Positions 42,415-54,900 of a DNA stretch of 64,000 nt are shown in pieces. The stretch comes from Pomphorhynchus laevis. Taxonomy: Eukaryota; Acanthocephala; Palaeacanthocephala; Echinorhynchida; Pomphorhynchidae. The stretch's first letter is position 1; each line of letters starts with the position of its first letter. A program made the position numbers and the translations under genes. The notes under the pieces were generated by a model. That model was not told the origin of the DNA. It did no database searches and was given only the letters and a program-made list of their open reading frames with translations. Location: positions 95,833 to 159,832 of the forward strand of contig WNNJ02000170.1 in NCBI GenBank assembly GCA_012934845.2, written 5' to 3'.

Positions 42415-44880
42415 GTGTGTGCTTATAATCTCAGCATTATCTCGGAATACGCAGTCTTCGTGGAATAGATACACATGGAATCAGGATTTTCTCAGTCAAA
42501 GATTAGTGGTCGATTATGAAATTGTTTCATCTGATCTTCAGACTCTGCTTGATAGTAAGTCTGTGGAAAATTCCCTCATTTTAATAGGGGGCCTTAAGTG
42601 CTCATGTTGGTAACAAAAGTAGCACTTGGAAGCGAGTGTTGAGTAGGAGCGGACTATCCGATCTGAATGCAGGTGGTGTTGAATTATTGCTATTTTGTTC
42701 CCGTAACAATTTGTGCATAACCAACACCATGTTTGAAAATAAGGAGATCCATAGATGCACATGGCATCAGGATTTTCTCAGTCAAAGATTAGTGATCGAT
42801 AATGAAATTGTTTCATCTGATCTGCGATATTATGTTATAGACACTCGTGTGAAGAGAATGGCTGGGCTGCCAACTGATCACTACCTTGTAGTTAGTCAGC
42901 TTCGATGATAGAATCAGATGCTAGACAACTCTGGTAAACCTAAACGTTGTGTTATAGCGCGCCGGGACGGTCTGGCAGATGTATCTGTCAAAGAACTTTT
43001 TTCTGGCTACATCTAGCGGAATACTCTCGGTTACCAGAAGAGGTGAAGAACATTGATCAGGAATGGTATATGTTCAGATCCTCGCTTGCCGAAGCAACTA
43101 TGAAAAGTTGTGGCTCGAAGGCTTTAGGCGCTTGTCGCGGAGAAAATATTCGAGCTGCTTGGTGGACACCAACAGCTAAAGATATCGTCCAACAGAAGAA
43201 ACTGGCTTATAAGGCAACTTTGCCAGGCAAATCACTGAAGCTGTATATAAGTACAGAAGGGCAAAGAGAGCTTCAACTAGATCAGTTACCGAAGCGAAGA
43301 AGGCGGCTTGGGAGAAGTTTGGAGATTAGTTAGAACTTGATTATATGTCGGCTTAGAATATGTTCTAGAGGACAATCAGGATCCTTCGTGTTGGAAAGCA
43401 GAAAACTCTTCAAATTGTCTATGACAAGAGAGGATCTAGGCTAACTGACATTGAAGAAATTCTTGGTTGTTGAAAAGGGCATTTTAGAAGTCTTATTAAT
43501 CCGGTGAATATGCTTTCTCCTGTGGAAGTAGAGCTTTTAGAACCAACGAAGAGCTTATCTCTTTGAAAGAGATTATTGCTGTTATTAAAAAACTTCGTAA
43601 TGGCAAGTCTTCTCTAGTAGATGATATTTGATCGGAAGCTTTAATGACTCTCGATGTTGTTAGCATAAAGTGGCTAACACGAATCTTCAACGTTGCATTA
43701 AAGTCGGGCAAAGTTCCTAGTGAGTGACGAACTGGGGTGGTGGTACCCATCTTAAAGAAAGGTGACCAAAAAGTGTGTTCCAATTATCGGGGCATCTGTT
43801 TTCTTAGCCAAACCGGTAAGCTATTTACTAGGATTCTTGAGTTAAGGATACGACCAATAGTTGAGGGACAGTAGCGAGAGGAACAATGGTGTTTCGTCCA
43901 GGTCGTGGAACTACGGATCGGCTTTTTACACTCTCAACTATCCTCGAACGGTCTTGGTAGTTCGTTCAACTGGTCTACATGTGATTGTAAATTTGGAGAA
44001 GACGTTCGCCGAGTTCCACGAGAGTGGAGTTCGGTTCCACCAGGATACCATCTCTGCTTTATGTAGATGATGTTGTCTTGTTAGTTTCTCGACCTTAGGA
44101 CTTACAATGCTACTACATCGATTTACGATGGAATGCCAAACCGTATGGACGCTGGTTAGTACCTCCAAAACTGTCTCTACGTGTTCGTGTATGATTCAGG
44201 TATCAAAGTCTGCCTGGATCGGGGAAAATTTTTGACTTCAAGTATATTGGGGTATTGTTCTCGATGGAAGAAAAGAACATCAGTGAGGTTTAGAAGAGGA
44301 TCTATTTAGCAAACTCAACAATGAGTTCTTTAACAGGCCTGTCGTGGTGAAGCGGGAGTTGAGTCTTCGGGTGAAGCGTTCGGTTTACCGAGCAATTTTC
44401 GTTCCTTTCTAAGCATATAGTCATGAGCTTTAGGTTATGACCGAAATAGAATGATCTCGAATACAGGCGACCGAAATGAGGTTCATTCGCGGTGTGGCTG
44501 GTCTTAAACTTAGAGATAAAGTTAGGAATTCGGTCATTCGGGATGCATTCGGAGTAAAGGCTCTGCTAATCCATATCGAAGGAAATCAGTTGAGGTGGCT
44601 AGGACACATTTAGAGGATGTCTAGGGATCACCTTCCTCAGAGGGTTTTTTAGTCTGGACTCTCTGGAAAGATATTTCGAGGTAGACCTTAGTACCAGTGG
44701 GGAGATCAAGTCTCATAACTGGCTGCAGAAGGCCTTGGCCTATTAGAAAGGTCTGATAGCCCAAGGTATATCACTAAGTCAAAAGTCTATCACTCTGGTC
44801 TGTCGGTCAGGATCGCGATGTTTGTTGTAATTTGGTTAGTACACTGCCTCCACGACCCGAACCTGGATCAGTGTTGATAA
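42415..44880 (+). mobile_element. LINE H, APE-RT non-LTR element, heavily decayed
   Basis: Plus-strand frames give an endonuclease end (VLSRSGLSDLNAGGVELLLF, TWHQDFLSQRLVIDNEI, GLPTDHYLVV) and a linker (EVKNIDQEWYMFRSSLAEAT). The RT start is VVVPILKKGDQKVCSNYRG. The C-terminal end reads VVVKRELSLRVKRSVYRAIF, EMRFIRGVAGLKLRDKVRNS and QLRWLGHI. The last block (RWxGHxxRM) is common to RTE-X/Proto2-like and related LINEs. Stops are dense, so it is among the oldest LINEs here. Bases 42465-42550 repeat 42745-42830. Confidence 0.8.
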
Positions 44881-44997
44881 GAAAAATCTGTTGTTACTTT
44901 TTTCCTTGTCAAAAAATTAGTGTTGTTGAATTAGTGTTTAAAAGAGCAATATAGAATGCTTGACTTTAAGTGCCAAGTAGTGACTCATTGCTATTTA

Positions 44998-45962
44998 TTA
45001 ATTAATTGCTATTATAGTGAGAATAAAAACAAATAGTAACAGAAATAAGAGCTCTGACAAAAAATGCCGTCTTAGTTGCTTTGCATCGATAGTTTGGACT
45101 AACAATATATTTGCAATATTTAACAAAATTATAAAGTGAACAATTGTGTTCATAAATAAGATAAAAATATGTATTATAAAGATGTATAAAACGATCACTT
45201 CTAGTGTTTCGAACCTACTTTATAATTACCTTTCGCATTAGCATATTTTTACCAACATGTAAAGGAATGAATTTTGACCGTTTTAAGCTCGTTTTTAGAT
45301 CATCCATTAATATTGTATGTGACTGTTCAAAATCGTTATAGGTGTCTTGAAATTTTTTACGCTATGAATTAAAAAATGATCGTCCTTATAAATCAACAAT
45401 GTCTCACCTTGAATAAGATAATTGCCAAATATTGAAGGAAAACATGTCGAAAAAGCTGATTGTCTCGTAACTTATTACTTAACCGAAATAATTTTGACAA
45501 TAGTGTAGAAATGAACTGTGCATGAAGATCATGGCCAACATTATAAAGGGTAGCAATTTGAACAAGAATAAATAGTATCAGAAAGATCGCTAAAACCGTT
45601 AAATGTAGATTATGGGTGCTAAGCATTATAAATTTCTCGTTTATCACGTGTTCTAATAAATATAAAAGTTCGGAAACATTTTCAGCATTCAGATTCCGCC
45701 TTTGGTTAACAAGTGAAAACGTTATGCCGTGAAAGTTTTCCTGGATGTAATTAGAAAGCAGCTCAGTTCCCAAAGTTTCACATTCAACATATTTTTGATT
45801 GAATCGTAGCAGTTGTTTGCACAATCTTTTAGATATACAATGTTCACACAGAGTTGAGAAAGCAGGGTAATCAAGAGACTGTAATATCATGCAAATTTTG
45901 ACTGCGCAGTTAAACTAAAAAAAGCCAGTATTTAATAAAACAAAAGCACATACAGACGGCAT
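44998..45962 (-). CDS. 4-exon gene, predicted multi-pass membrane protein of 275 residues
   Basis: Exons are 45954-45962 (MPS), 45408-45914, 45253-45361 and 44998-45200. Introns of 39, 46 and 52 bp are all GT-AG (GTATGT…TAG, GTGAGA…TAG, GTAAAA…TAG), and phases 0, 0 and 1 fit. The product begins with a Cys-bearing helical part (CEHCISKRLCKQLLRFNQKY). A strong membrane segment at about residues 108-127 (LTVLAIFLILFILVQIATLY) and a charged stretch follow. Near the C-terminus are two or three more hydrophobic segments (FIIHIFILFMNTIVHFIILL, LLFLLLFVFILTII). No signal peptide or family motif was recognised. ATG of the 9-bp first exon is preceded by TTTAAAAA; a further upstream exon cannot be excluded. 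Host gene, not a transposon, judging by its splicing. Confidence 0.7.
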
Positions 45963-46204
45963 TTTTTAAATGTAAAATTTTAACAACTTAAATGTATAGC
46001 GATGATGATCGTCAAACACCGATCTGTAGACATTATATGGTGCAAATGTGCCATTATTAAGCAAAGTATTTTAACATCCCAAATATTATAAAATACAAAA
46101 AAAATTAGTTTCCTTTTATAATTTTAATTTAAAAAAGAATTTTAACTTAAAAAGATGAATTTAGAACTTATTGAGTTAAAGGGTAAATGGTGCTGCTTGA
46201 CAGG
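45963..46204. other. presumed upstream region of the membrane-protein gene
   Basis: AT-rich, no repeat match. A short open frame (FAPYNVYRSVFDDHHRYTFK, minus) near 46000-46060 ends before the gene; no role assigned. Confidence 0.3.
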
Positions 46205-46900
46205 TAGACTTAAATTCGCGAGTTTCAGGCGCCATGTCACTTCTAGACGACCATTTTAGCAGCGAAATGATGGAGTACTCGGCAACACTCATCAGTAAAA
46301 TGAAGTACTTACTGTTATTTCAGTTAAATGTGTGATATTGTGAATTTAAACGTTTCCGACACTTTGCTTAATCTACTGAGGCTTGCGCTCTAAAATTGAG
46401 GGTGAATCAAAATCGTGCATCAAAGTCCAGTCTACGAAGCAAAACTATTATATATACATGCCGCATTTTGTAAGAAATTCTGATATGTTGTTTACTCATA
46501 CACCCGTGCACTATCATTATACATGCAATATTCTATAAGTATCCAACGAGTGCAGCGGCAATTTAGCAACAACCTCTGCCTAGTGTGTAAGTATGGTCCG
46601 CACAGTAATTCGATCTGATAAAGAGCACAAGCCTCATTCAGTAAAGCAAAGTGTCGGAAACACCTTCATTTATTATGTCACGCAGACAACAGAAACGATC
46701 AGTGGGTTTTTCATTCTACTGATGAAAATTGCCGAGTTATCCATCACTTCGGTGCTAAAGTGGTCGTCTAGAAGTGACATTGTGACTGACAGTCGTGAAT
46801 CAAAGTCCAGTCTATCAAGCAACACCATTTTCTATAAATGTCGCATTTCGTAAGACATCCTGGACCGTTGTTTACTCAGCATATCGGTGCAGGGCCATTA
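46205..46900. repeat. repeat X, two copies in opposite orientation
   Basis: 46205-46450 and 46660-46880 share, as reverse complements, CATGTCACTTCTAGACGACC, GAAATGATGGAGT and the CAAAGTCCAGTCTA block. A third copy lies at 48225-48400. Confidence 0.75.
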
Positions 46901-47204
46901 CATTCGTATTCCAATGGAATCCAGGACCGTTATTATCAAGCATCTTTGATGCAACCTGTAAGATATTAATTCCTAATTATTTTAAGGATCCAACAAACGA
47001 CACGATTCAGCAGCAAACGAAACCCATGATATGGATAGAGATGGTCTAATGAGCAAGTTTTTTTCCAGTTTACGAGCTTTTTGCCACTGGAAGTTGAGCA
47101 ATTTATAGAAAATGTTTGTTTTTTAAAGGCCACACAGGCAGCCGACGTCATCGAGATGGATCATACTACTGATAAGCGTTAGCGATCATCATAGACGTAT
47201 AGTA
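46901..47204. other. no supported feature
   Basis: Short frames only, no motif. Confidence 0.4.
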
Positions 47205-48065
47205 GTGACGAATTGTACGCTGATCATTGAGTGTAGTCCACTTAAATACCGACAGCAGCTTTCAAGACATTTAAGGCATGCAAAGGCATGCTTTAATTCT
47301 TTCGTAGTTTAGAATATTCTAGAAACTGCAATTTAATTTTTAGCACTATTTGAATAGCATACTGATTATCTATGCTAGGAAATAGCTGTAATAAATTGAG
47401 CTGTAGTGGCAGATGTATAGTAGAATAATATGCTTATCGTTGAGTGTATTCAGCTTAAATATCGACAGCAGCTTTTAAGGCAGTTAAAAACGGTTTTAAA
47501 ACATTTAAGGCATAAGCGAAAGCATGTCTAAATTCTTCCGTAGTTTAGAATATTCTGGAAACTGCAGTTTAATTTTTTACATTATTTGAATAGAAAGACT
47601 GGTTATCTATGCAAGGAGAATAGCTGTAGTTAATTGAGCTTTGGTGGGCATATGTTTTCTCCATTCGGGAAAGCTGATGTATATATGTAACAGATTCTAG
47701 TCGCTCGACGTCGGGATTTTACTGATGAGATCCAATAATCCAATAAGATCCAAGCCGGTCTGGAAAATGACTGACTGCTATAGAATATATTGCAACAACA
47801 GGTTATGTGCATTGCTATTCTCCTATCTAGTAGGACCATTTCGAATTAATAGTTTATCTAAAATATAGAAAGTATCACAATATGGAGGATCACGGTGCTG
47901 TCGGTGCGTTTTATTCTATAAAAAATATAGAAAGTATCAATAATAGATTGATTCCAACAGGATAGAAATAATAGCAATGTATAAGACATTAAAGGCATAA
48001 GCGAAAGCATGCCTTTATTCTTCGTAGTTTAGAATATTCTAGAAACTGCAGTTAAATTTTTAACA
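47205..48065. repeat. tandem repeat, about 240-bp unit, two copies plus a fragment
   Basis: Units at about 47205-47435 and 47440-47660, and a fragment at 47975-48065, share TTTAAGGCAT…GCATG, CGTAGTTTAGAATATTCT and AAACTGCA(A/G)TT(T/A)AAT. The interval 47660-47975 is different and unassigned. Confidence 0.75.
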
Positions 48066-48224
48066 CTATTTGAAAAACAGCATTTCTGTTAAAAAGATAA
48101 AGTATCTGATGTATAGTTAAAATGCAATACACCTGCCATTATTATATATGCTTATATAAAATTATATATGTGTATTGATTATATATAATGGTGGCGCATG
48201 AATGTGACGAGAGAAAAAACGGTC

Positions 48225-48400
48225 TATGATTTCTTACGAATTGCGGCATTTATAGAAAATAATGTTGCTTGATAAACTAGACTTTGATTCACGACTTTCA
48301 GTCATCATGTCACTTCTAAACGACCACTTCAGCATCGAAATGATGGAGTGCCCGGCAACACTTATCAGTAGAATGAAGTACCCATTAGTCGTTGTGTTTA
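48225..48400. repeat. repeat X copy 3
   Basis: Same orientation as 46205-46450: CATGTCACTTCTAAACGACC, GAAATGATGGAGTGCCCGG and CATCAGTAGAATGAAG-like block. Confidence 0.75.
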
Positions 48401-48490
48401 ATAGAATAAAAACCGGCAGAAGCGTAAATATTTTTCTGCTTCTGCCTGTTTTTATTCTATTAAACACAAGTTTGTGACGATAGTCACAAA
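48392..48490. repeat. two adjacent strong hairpins
   Basis: First hairpin: arms 48392-48423 and 48438-48469, 31 of 32 bp paired, 14-nt loop. Second: TTTGTGAC-GATA-GTCACAAA at 48471-48490, perfect 8-bp arms. They lie one base apart at the edge of repeat X copy 3. Confidence 0.92.
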
Positions 48491-48540
48491 CCAAGATAAA
48501 AATAAATATTTCAACAGTGTGAGAAAAATTGAAGTACAAT

Positions 48541-48951
48541 AAAACCGTCGTTTGCCTTTGACAGGCGTGTGATCTGTGGAATTCGTTGAAACCACACCCC
48601 TATGTCCTTAAGATGGATCAAGGACTGTGTATCATCGAACCCGTTATGAAAAATGCATGATGCTGTCAAAAATAATAAAAGTGATTTTATTCCAAATATA
48701 TAATACTAATATTATTTAATGTTAATATTAATACCATTTTTTTGTAAAAATTAATGTTTAATTATTAAGTAATCAATAGCATTCAGAATTAATCTCATGT
48801 CGTCCTAAATAGCGATATTAAATATTAGCATCTTTTACAAGAAATAAATGCATGATTTGCAGTTTCTACCGACAATAATATACTATTCATGTATCAAATT
48901 TCAGTATTTCGTACATGGATGAGTGCTCTTGGATGTACTGTTATATTATGT
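48541..48951. other. AT-rich stretch, no supported feature
   Basis: May hold the 3' untranslated region of the split gene to the right. Confidence 0.4.
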
Positions 48952-51900
48952 CATGCACAATACATACTATATGATGCAGTTAACGATTCGGTAGCATATA
49001 CACACGATAAGTCAATTAGATTAGTTCCAGTAATAATTTTGCCTAATGTCTGAAAACATATTTGCAACTAGAGTGTACTGTACGAAAACAGCTATACCTA
49101 AAATAATTATGAGCTCTTGTATTGAAGTCCAATAAATGTATGTGATAATATAGACTTTTGCGATCCAAATGTGTGTAGCATCGCAAGCAACGTATGCGGC
49201 TTTAAAAAACCGACTTTTGCCTTAGTGACTTAAACAAATTTATAATGAAAATATGAACGAAATCGCTGTCAAGGCTGGTGAGAGTTGGTGGGTCAAAAGA
49301 ATCTCTAACGTGTTAAATATGTAAATTTAAAAAGAGATTTCAAATGCCAACCTTATTATTATTGCATAAATCGAATAATAGCATAGACGCTCTATTTTCG
49401 GTCATGTCGATCAGTGCAAGCAAACGAAGTATGATGTTTTGTTGCCTAAAGATAGATATCAAAAGATAGATCAATCACACAAGTGCATATAAACAAAAGG
49501 CAAACGTTGTATAAAAATAGAAACAGCAGAGCATACATCTGAAAATGTGCATAAATATTTTCAAGATTTGGCAAACCAAAAAGCTTTTTCATTTAAAAAA
49601 GGGATGTATAACGTAGTCGAATGCGTATCTGCTGATATCAATAAGATGTTTTTTCGTCGCATAAGTGCAAAACCGCAAACAGTGTTATTACATTACGCGA
49701 CAAGTAAAAATGGAAATAATAAAATGAAAATTGATAAACATTTAGAACAGAGGTGGCCAACTCGTGGCGCATGCGCCAAATGTGGCGGCGCATTGGACGA
49801 TGCACGATGGCGCATTATCTTTTTAATAAAGACGGGATTTTTCTTATAAAAATTTGTTAATAAAATTTTTAGTTATTTTACGATTATTTCCAAAAGTTAG
49901 TTTGAACACTTTACTTATTAACGAAAACAAAGTTTTATATATATTTTTCAACATTTTTAATTGAAAAGGGCGAATATTCGAAAAATGTGTGGGTTCTTGC
50001 AACAAACAATTGGCGCATTTGATATTTACTGAAAAGGAAATTGGCGCTTTCATTCAGAAGTGTTGGTCACCTCTGATTTAGAATAAACATATTTTAAATA
50101 ATTAAAATTAAAATCGGATAACCTTTGAGTTGTCTGTGTATCGGCAAATGTTATTAGTTTGCAAACAGCTTCGCGATTTATGACAAGATTGTGAAAGAAT
50201 CCATCAGGATAAATTTCTTCGTTATAAACATCTACTTGTAATTGATACATTAATGCTGACTAAATCAGTAATATAAATATATAAATGTTACATAATTTGT
50301 GCATTCAAAATAATACATACCAACAGCATTCTCATAAATTTATTTGGCTCTTCTCCTAAAAATATAAGTACTAAATAGTAGGAAAATAGCAAAACGAAAG
50401 ATAGCAGTTACAAAGCAGCAGTTGACGATCCAAATAAAAATATTGATATATTTTACTGATTGGATTCTAAGAACCTAATTTATAAGATATAACACTTAAT
50501 AATCCAGAGTAATAAATCATAAATTTATAATAAAAAACATTGAATGGAAGGGATATCAAACAAAATGTAATATATTTAATAAATGCTTCAATAAATAATT
50601 TAGGGTTAGTTGTAGCTACTAGTGCTCAACAAACATAGGCAAACATGTTGTGTGTGCTCGCTATCAGTTCCAGGTAAAAAATTCAGTAACAAGTAAATGA
50701 TATCATGTAAATGCGATATGGAACTTAGAGTTCCAATACGGAACAATATAGACACGAGGAGATTTCTGATTGCCACTCTATGTCGTACTGTGGTTCATTA
50801 ATTAAACAGAATAATAAAAAGTTTATTAATCAGACAGTTGGGCTATTAAATGTAATTCTGTTTTGATAAAATTCAAAAAATTAAGATATTGACGACTGTG
50901 AGTGAAAACAAAATAAAGATATTTTGAGTACCGATGACAGCTTCTTTAAACCAAAATCAGTTATTAAAGACGTACAATTAATTACTAGATAAAATTTTGG
51001 AATTTAAACTAAATAATTGGACGAAAAGTGGGGGGATGCTCGCAGAACGAAATAAGTACATTTTAAAATTCGTAGAAAGGTTTTTGATCACATTTAATAG
51101 TAAGAAGATCTGTGTAACTAATTAACAATATAATTGCTAATAGATATAATTATTAATAATCGTCTTCAATCAATGCATAAAGATAATTTTAATGTAATTA
51201 AAATGTTTAATAAAACAAACAGCTTAAACACACAATTGCTGTTAATGATAGCTACCTGGTATAGTAATATTAAAACTTATTTCAAATTTTATTTGATGCG
51301 AATAGCTACTAATCTTAATAACAATATTAGCAAGACCACCTAAACTCTTTTCGTTTCATTATAATTTTATAACCGCATTATTTATAGACAGATTGTTTAA
51401 TTGTGCGGAAAACAATGAAGTAGCAAAATTTGAGAATGTAACAATTTGTTTTGTTTAGTATCGTTCATTAAGGTTATGAATTAGGTAAAGCGCATCAAGA
51501 CATTTTAATAAAAAATTGCGATATTCCATCGACAATTTGAATGTGGAAAAATTATTTCACTTAAGATTTGGACAAAATAATAATGGTTTATAAAGAGTAA
51601 GTCGTTGTTAATTAATTAGTTGCTTATGCAAAGAATATTGCATGTTTATTATGTTCTTACGACTACTACTAACAAGTATAATGTAGATAAGACTAGCATC
51701 TTCAAGCAGTTAAATAATTAATGTTAGATTAAAAATAATTTACAAATAGATTGGTTTAATAAACAAACTTTATATACTCTTTCTAATGTTTTGCTAATTA
51801 AGAAATAATAATATTTACAAGTAGTATAATATTAGCACTGCAGTATTGCTTTTAATATATATAAAGGAATATATATAAAAGGAATTTAGTGCCTGATGCA

Positions 51901-54900
51901 TGGTTAAATCGCAATACGCACTGCCATGCACAGAGTATATGCTAAATTTCCTCTGATGATTCAGATTAAGGGTAGTTCTGTTTTGCGAGCTTTAAACACT
52001 GTTTAAGCGTGTGTTAAGGTGCCTATGGATGATTATTGAAGCCACGGTACTGATATGCTTCGTTAAAGCGAAACGCTTACACCATGGTGGAAGTTTGTCG
52101 TCACACATAGAATGACTAGGCCTACGTAGCGACTTTGAATATTGTGAGAATAATTCGGTTCTATTTCTTGGTATGATGAAAAGATATATCGAATACTGCT
52201 TGGTGTTTATGACTCTTCATGAGGTAGTGATTTATATATACGTAATCTTAATATTGCTTTCGGTGATAAAATAAGAGAAGTCATTTCATTTTTATTGTAA
52301 AGTAAAAATGAAAGCCTGAAAGTTTGATATTTTGGTAACTACTAATATCACATTATGAATTAGCATTAAAAGTTCAAAATTGAGCATTTAATTCTATCCT
52401 AAATATGATATAAGATAAGCTATTAAAATTAGAACTTGAAAGTGACTTTTGTGCCACGCAATAAAACATAACTACTTATTAGTCTCTATAAATTAACTTA
52501 AGCGTTATGTAAGGATTCATTTTGATCAAAACAACAAAATATTATGCACATGATCTGCAACAATAAACAAGACAACGCGGTAAATGTGTTGTAATTAATA
52601 ACTCGCAATTTTACATAGATCCAACAGAGTCAGCGATGACTGCCATTACGCTAAGTCAATAACGTAACGAGACAAAATATCATACTAATAATAAGGGTTT
52701 TCTTAATAATCATACAACCGATAACTAACTAAAAATAGAAACATGCATAAAAACAAGGCCAAATGTTATCAGTCGTTACCATTAATTCCAGTCTTCTAAT
52801 ATGTTACGGCCAAAAATCAACAAGGATCTAAGCCCTCCAGTCACACCAACACGCCGCCCTACCTCTGAACCATCCAGGGTATTTCACACCTCTCCCCCCG
52901 AAGAATCCAGTCGAGATAGACTATGTTCGGTAATCGCGAGATGAGAAGCTTGAAAAACCTTAGTCTTTGATCTGGGGGACGTCCTCTTGAAAAGAAGACT
53001 AATCCCGAGATAGACCAAGTGCCCCAAAAGCGCACTTGGGTTTTCCCATTCAATGACAGATGTTGAGCAGTTTCAGGGCCCACCTAGCTCTTTTCAGAAT
53101 ACTTTGAGTCTATCAAGGTCAGCTTTCGCTGACCAATTCACCGTAACGGTGAATCCCAGATATATTACTCGACTTGTGAAGGTAGGTAGTGGTTGATTAG
53201 TCAATATGAAAGATAGAGCTAAGAGTGCTAGTCTCTTTAATTTTTTCTTTGTCGCAGTAGCGCCATAAAAGACGACCACTTGCAATTTGGATGAATTGAG
53301 AATAAGATTGTATATTGGTAAATGGTCTTTTAATCTTAAAAAGAAACGGCTGATGTCGGAGACTACATATTTGCACCTGCGTCCAAAGAACATGGTTGTG
53401 GTATCATCAGCGTATACCACTAGACGTTGATCGCGTTTAAAGTTTTTGAAAGTTCAATAAAGGCAGCAAGATACAAGATTAAAGAAAGTGGGGAACATTG
53501 AGGCACACTGTAATAGGGTAGAACTGACGTGCACCATAGTCGTCTTCATAGAAGAATCGCTTGATATATAACAATATTTCCACTCTGTTAACAATTCTCG
53601 AAGGCAACCCAATAGATCTGAAAGAAGATATAACAAAACCAATGGAAATGCGGTCAAATGCAGCATATAAGTCAAGAAAAACAGTAACAGCAAGCTGATG
53701 ACTGTTGTCTTGACAAAACTGGTGTACTTCACCTATTGCTGTATGGACCAAGCGATCTTTTACGTACCCATGAAAACCTGGTAGGATTAAATTTCGTCTA
53801 CTTAGATGGTTGCGCATTTTACGCACAAGCGCTTTTTCATAAATGGAGATGAGGGAGTTTTGAATCGAGATAGGCTGCAGATCTTTAGGACATGAAATCG
53901 ATTTCTTTTTTGATATACAAACATGACGACTGATATTAATGTCAGCAATATCGGACGGGGAGGCTAGTAGCAAAATGATGGCGACCTCCTTATCCTGACT
54001 GTCTGTCAAAATATGACAGAGCCGAGTGGAGAGTGGCACGTGGAATTTAAATGTTCCTGGAAGTGGCCCCCAGGAGTTTAGAATATCTGTGACTGACAAG
54101 TCCCTGCTCCTAAAGTCACACCAAGGCGGGATTGGTTGGTGAGATAGAGTGGCTCCATAATTATACAGGGATAGTAACTCTTCCAAAACTTTATCAAGGC
54201 ATATACTACCAATCCAACCCAAGGCTCTGTCTCTCCAACAGACGTACTTCTTCTTGAATATCTTCCAAAAGAAAGACTGAAAAGGGTTAAGGTTAGCAAT
54301 GCTCGCCCTATTCCTACTCAGCTGGAACCTATATCTAGTGCTCCAAAATTCATTCGGGGGGACCTGTCTGGCGGAAACAGAGAGATTAGGAAGGTGTAGC
54401 ATTTTAGCTAGTACTTTGTGTTTAGTTGGAGTGGTATTGTATATTCGACCTTTATAGGTAGTCGAAAGAAACGCGGTAGCTTGCGATGAGAGGTACGAAT
54501 TGAATTCGGTCAAACTCTCATTTCCAATTCTGAGGAATAGTTGGATAACCGCCTGAACGAAACCTACTCTGATAGGATCAAAGTGAAACCTCTTTCTAAG
54601 TAACGTATCTTCCTCTAGCCGCCAGCGAATTAGGTCATGAGAGATGGTCTGTTGTTGGCGAGACTGCTCGGTACAGAAGGCTTTCAGCAGCCACTTCTTA
54701 TGTAGCAGAAAAATATCGAGGAGAGAATTAGTTGTTAAGTAATGAAATGTGGTGGAACGTTGTTTGTGAATAAGATAGTCGTTCCTTGCTCTGCGGAGTG
54801 CTGCATAAATCCAACGACCAGTTCTGTAGTTGAAGTCACCAAGTAACATGTCATAACCGCTACCTAATATACGATCGAGGAGGTCACGGTTCTTGTGACT

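Noticed and set aside
46690-46760. Hammerhead in repeat X (CUACUGAUGA)
   Set aside because: CUGAUGA is present in one copy only and no GAAA or cleavage triplet lies in position; the other copies lack the box.
52590-52650. Micro-exon VMAVIADSVGS in the large intron
   Set aside because: Short, and the flanking exons fit each other in phase without it.
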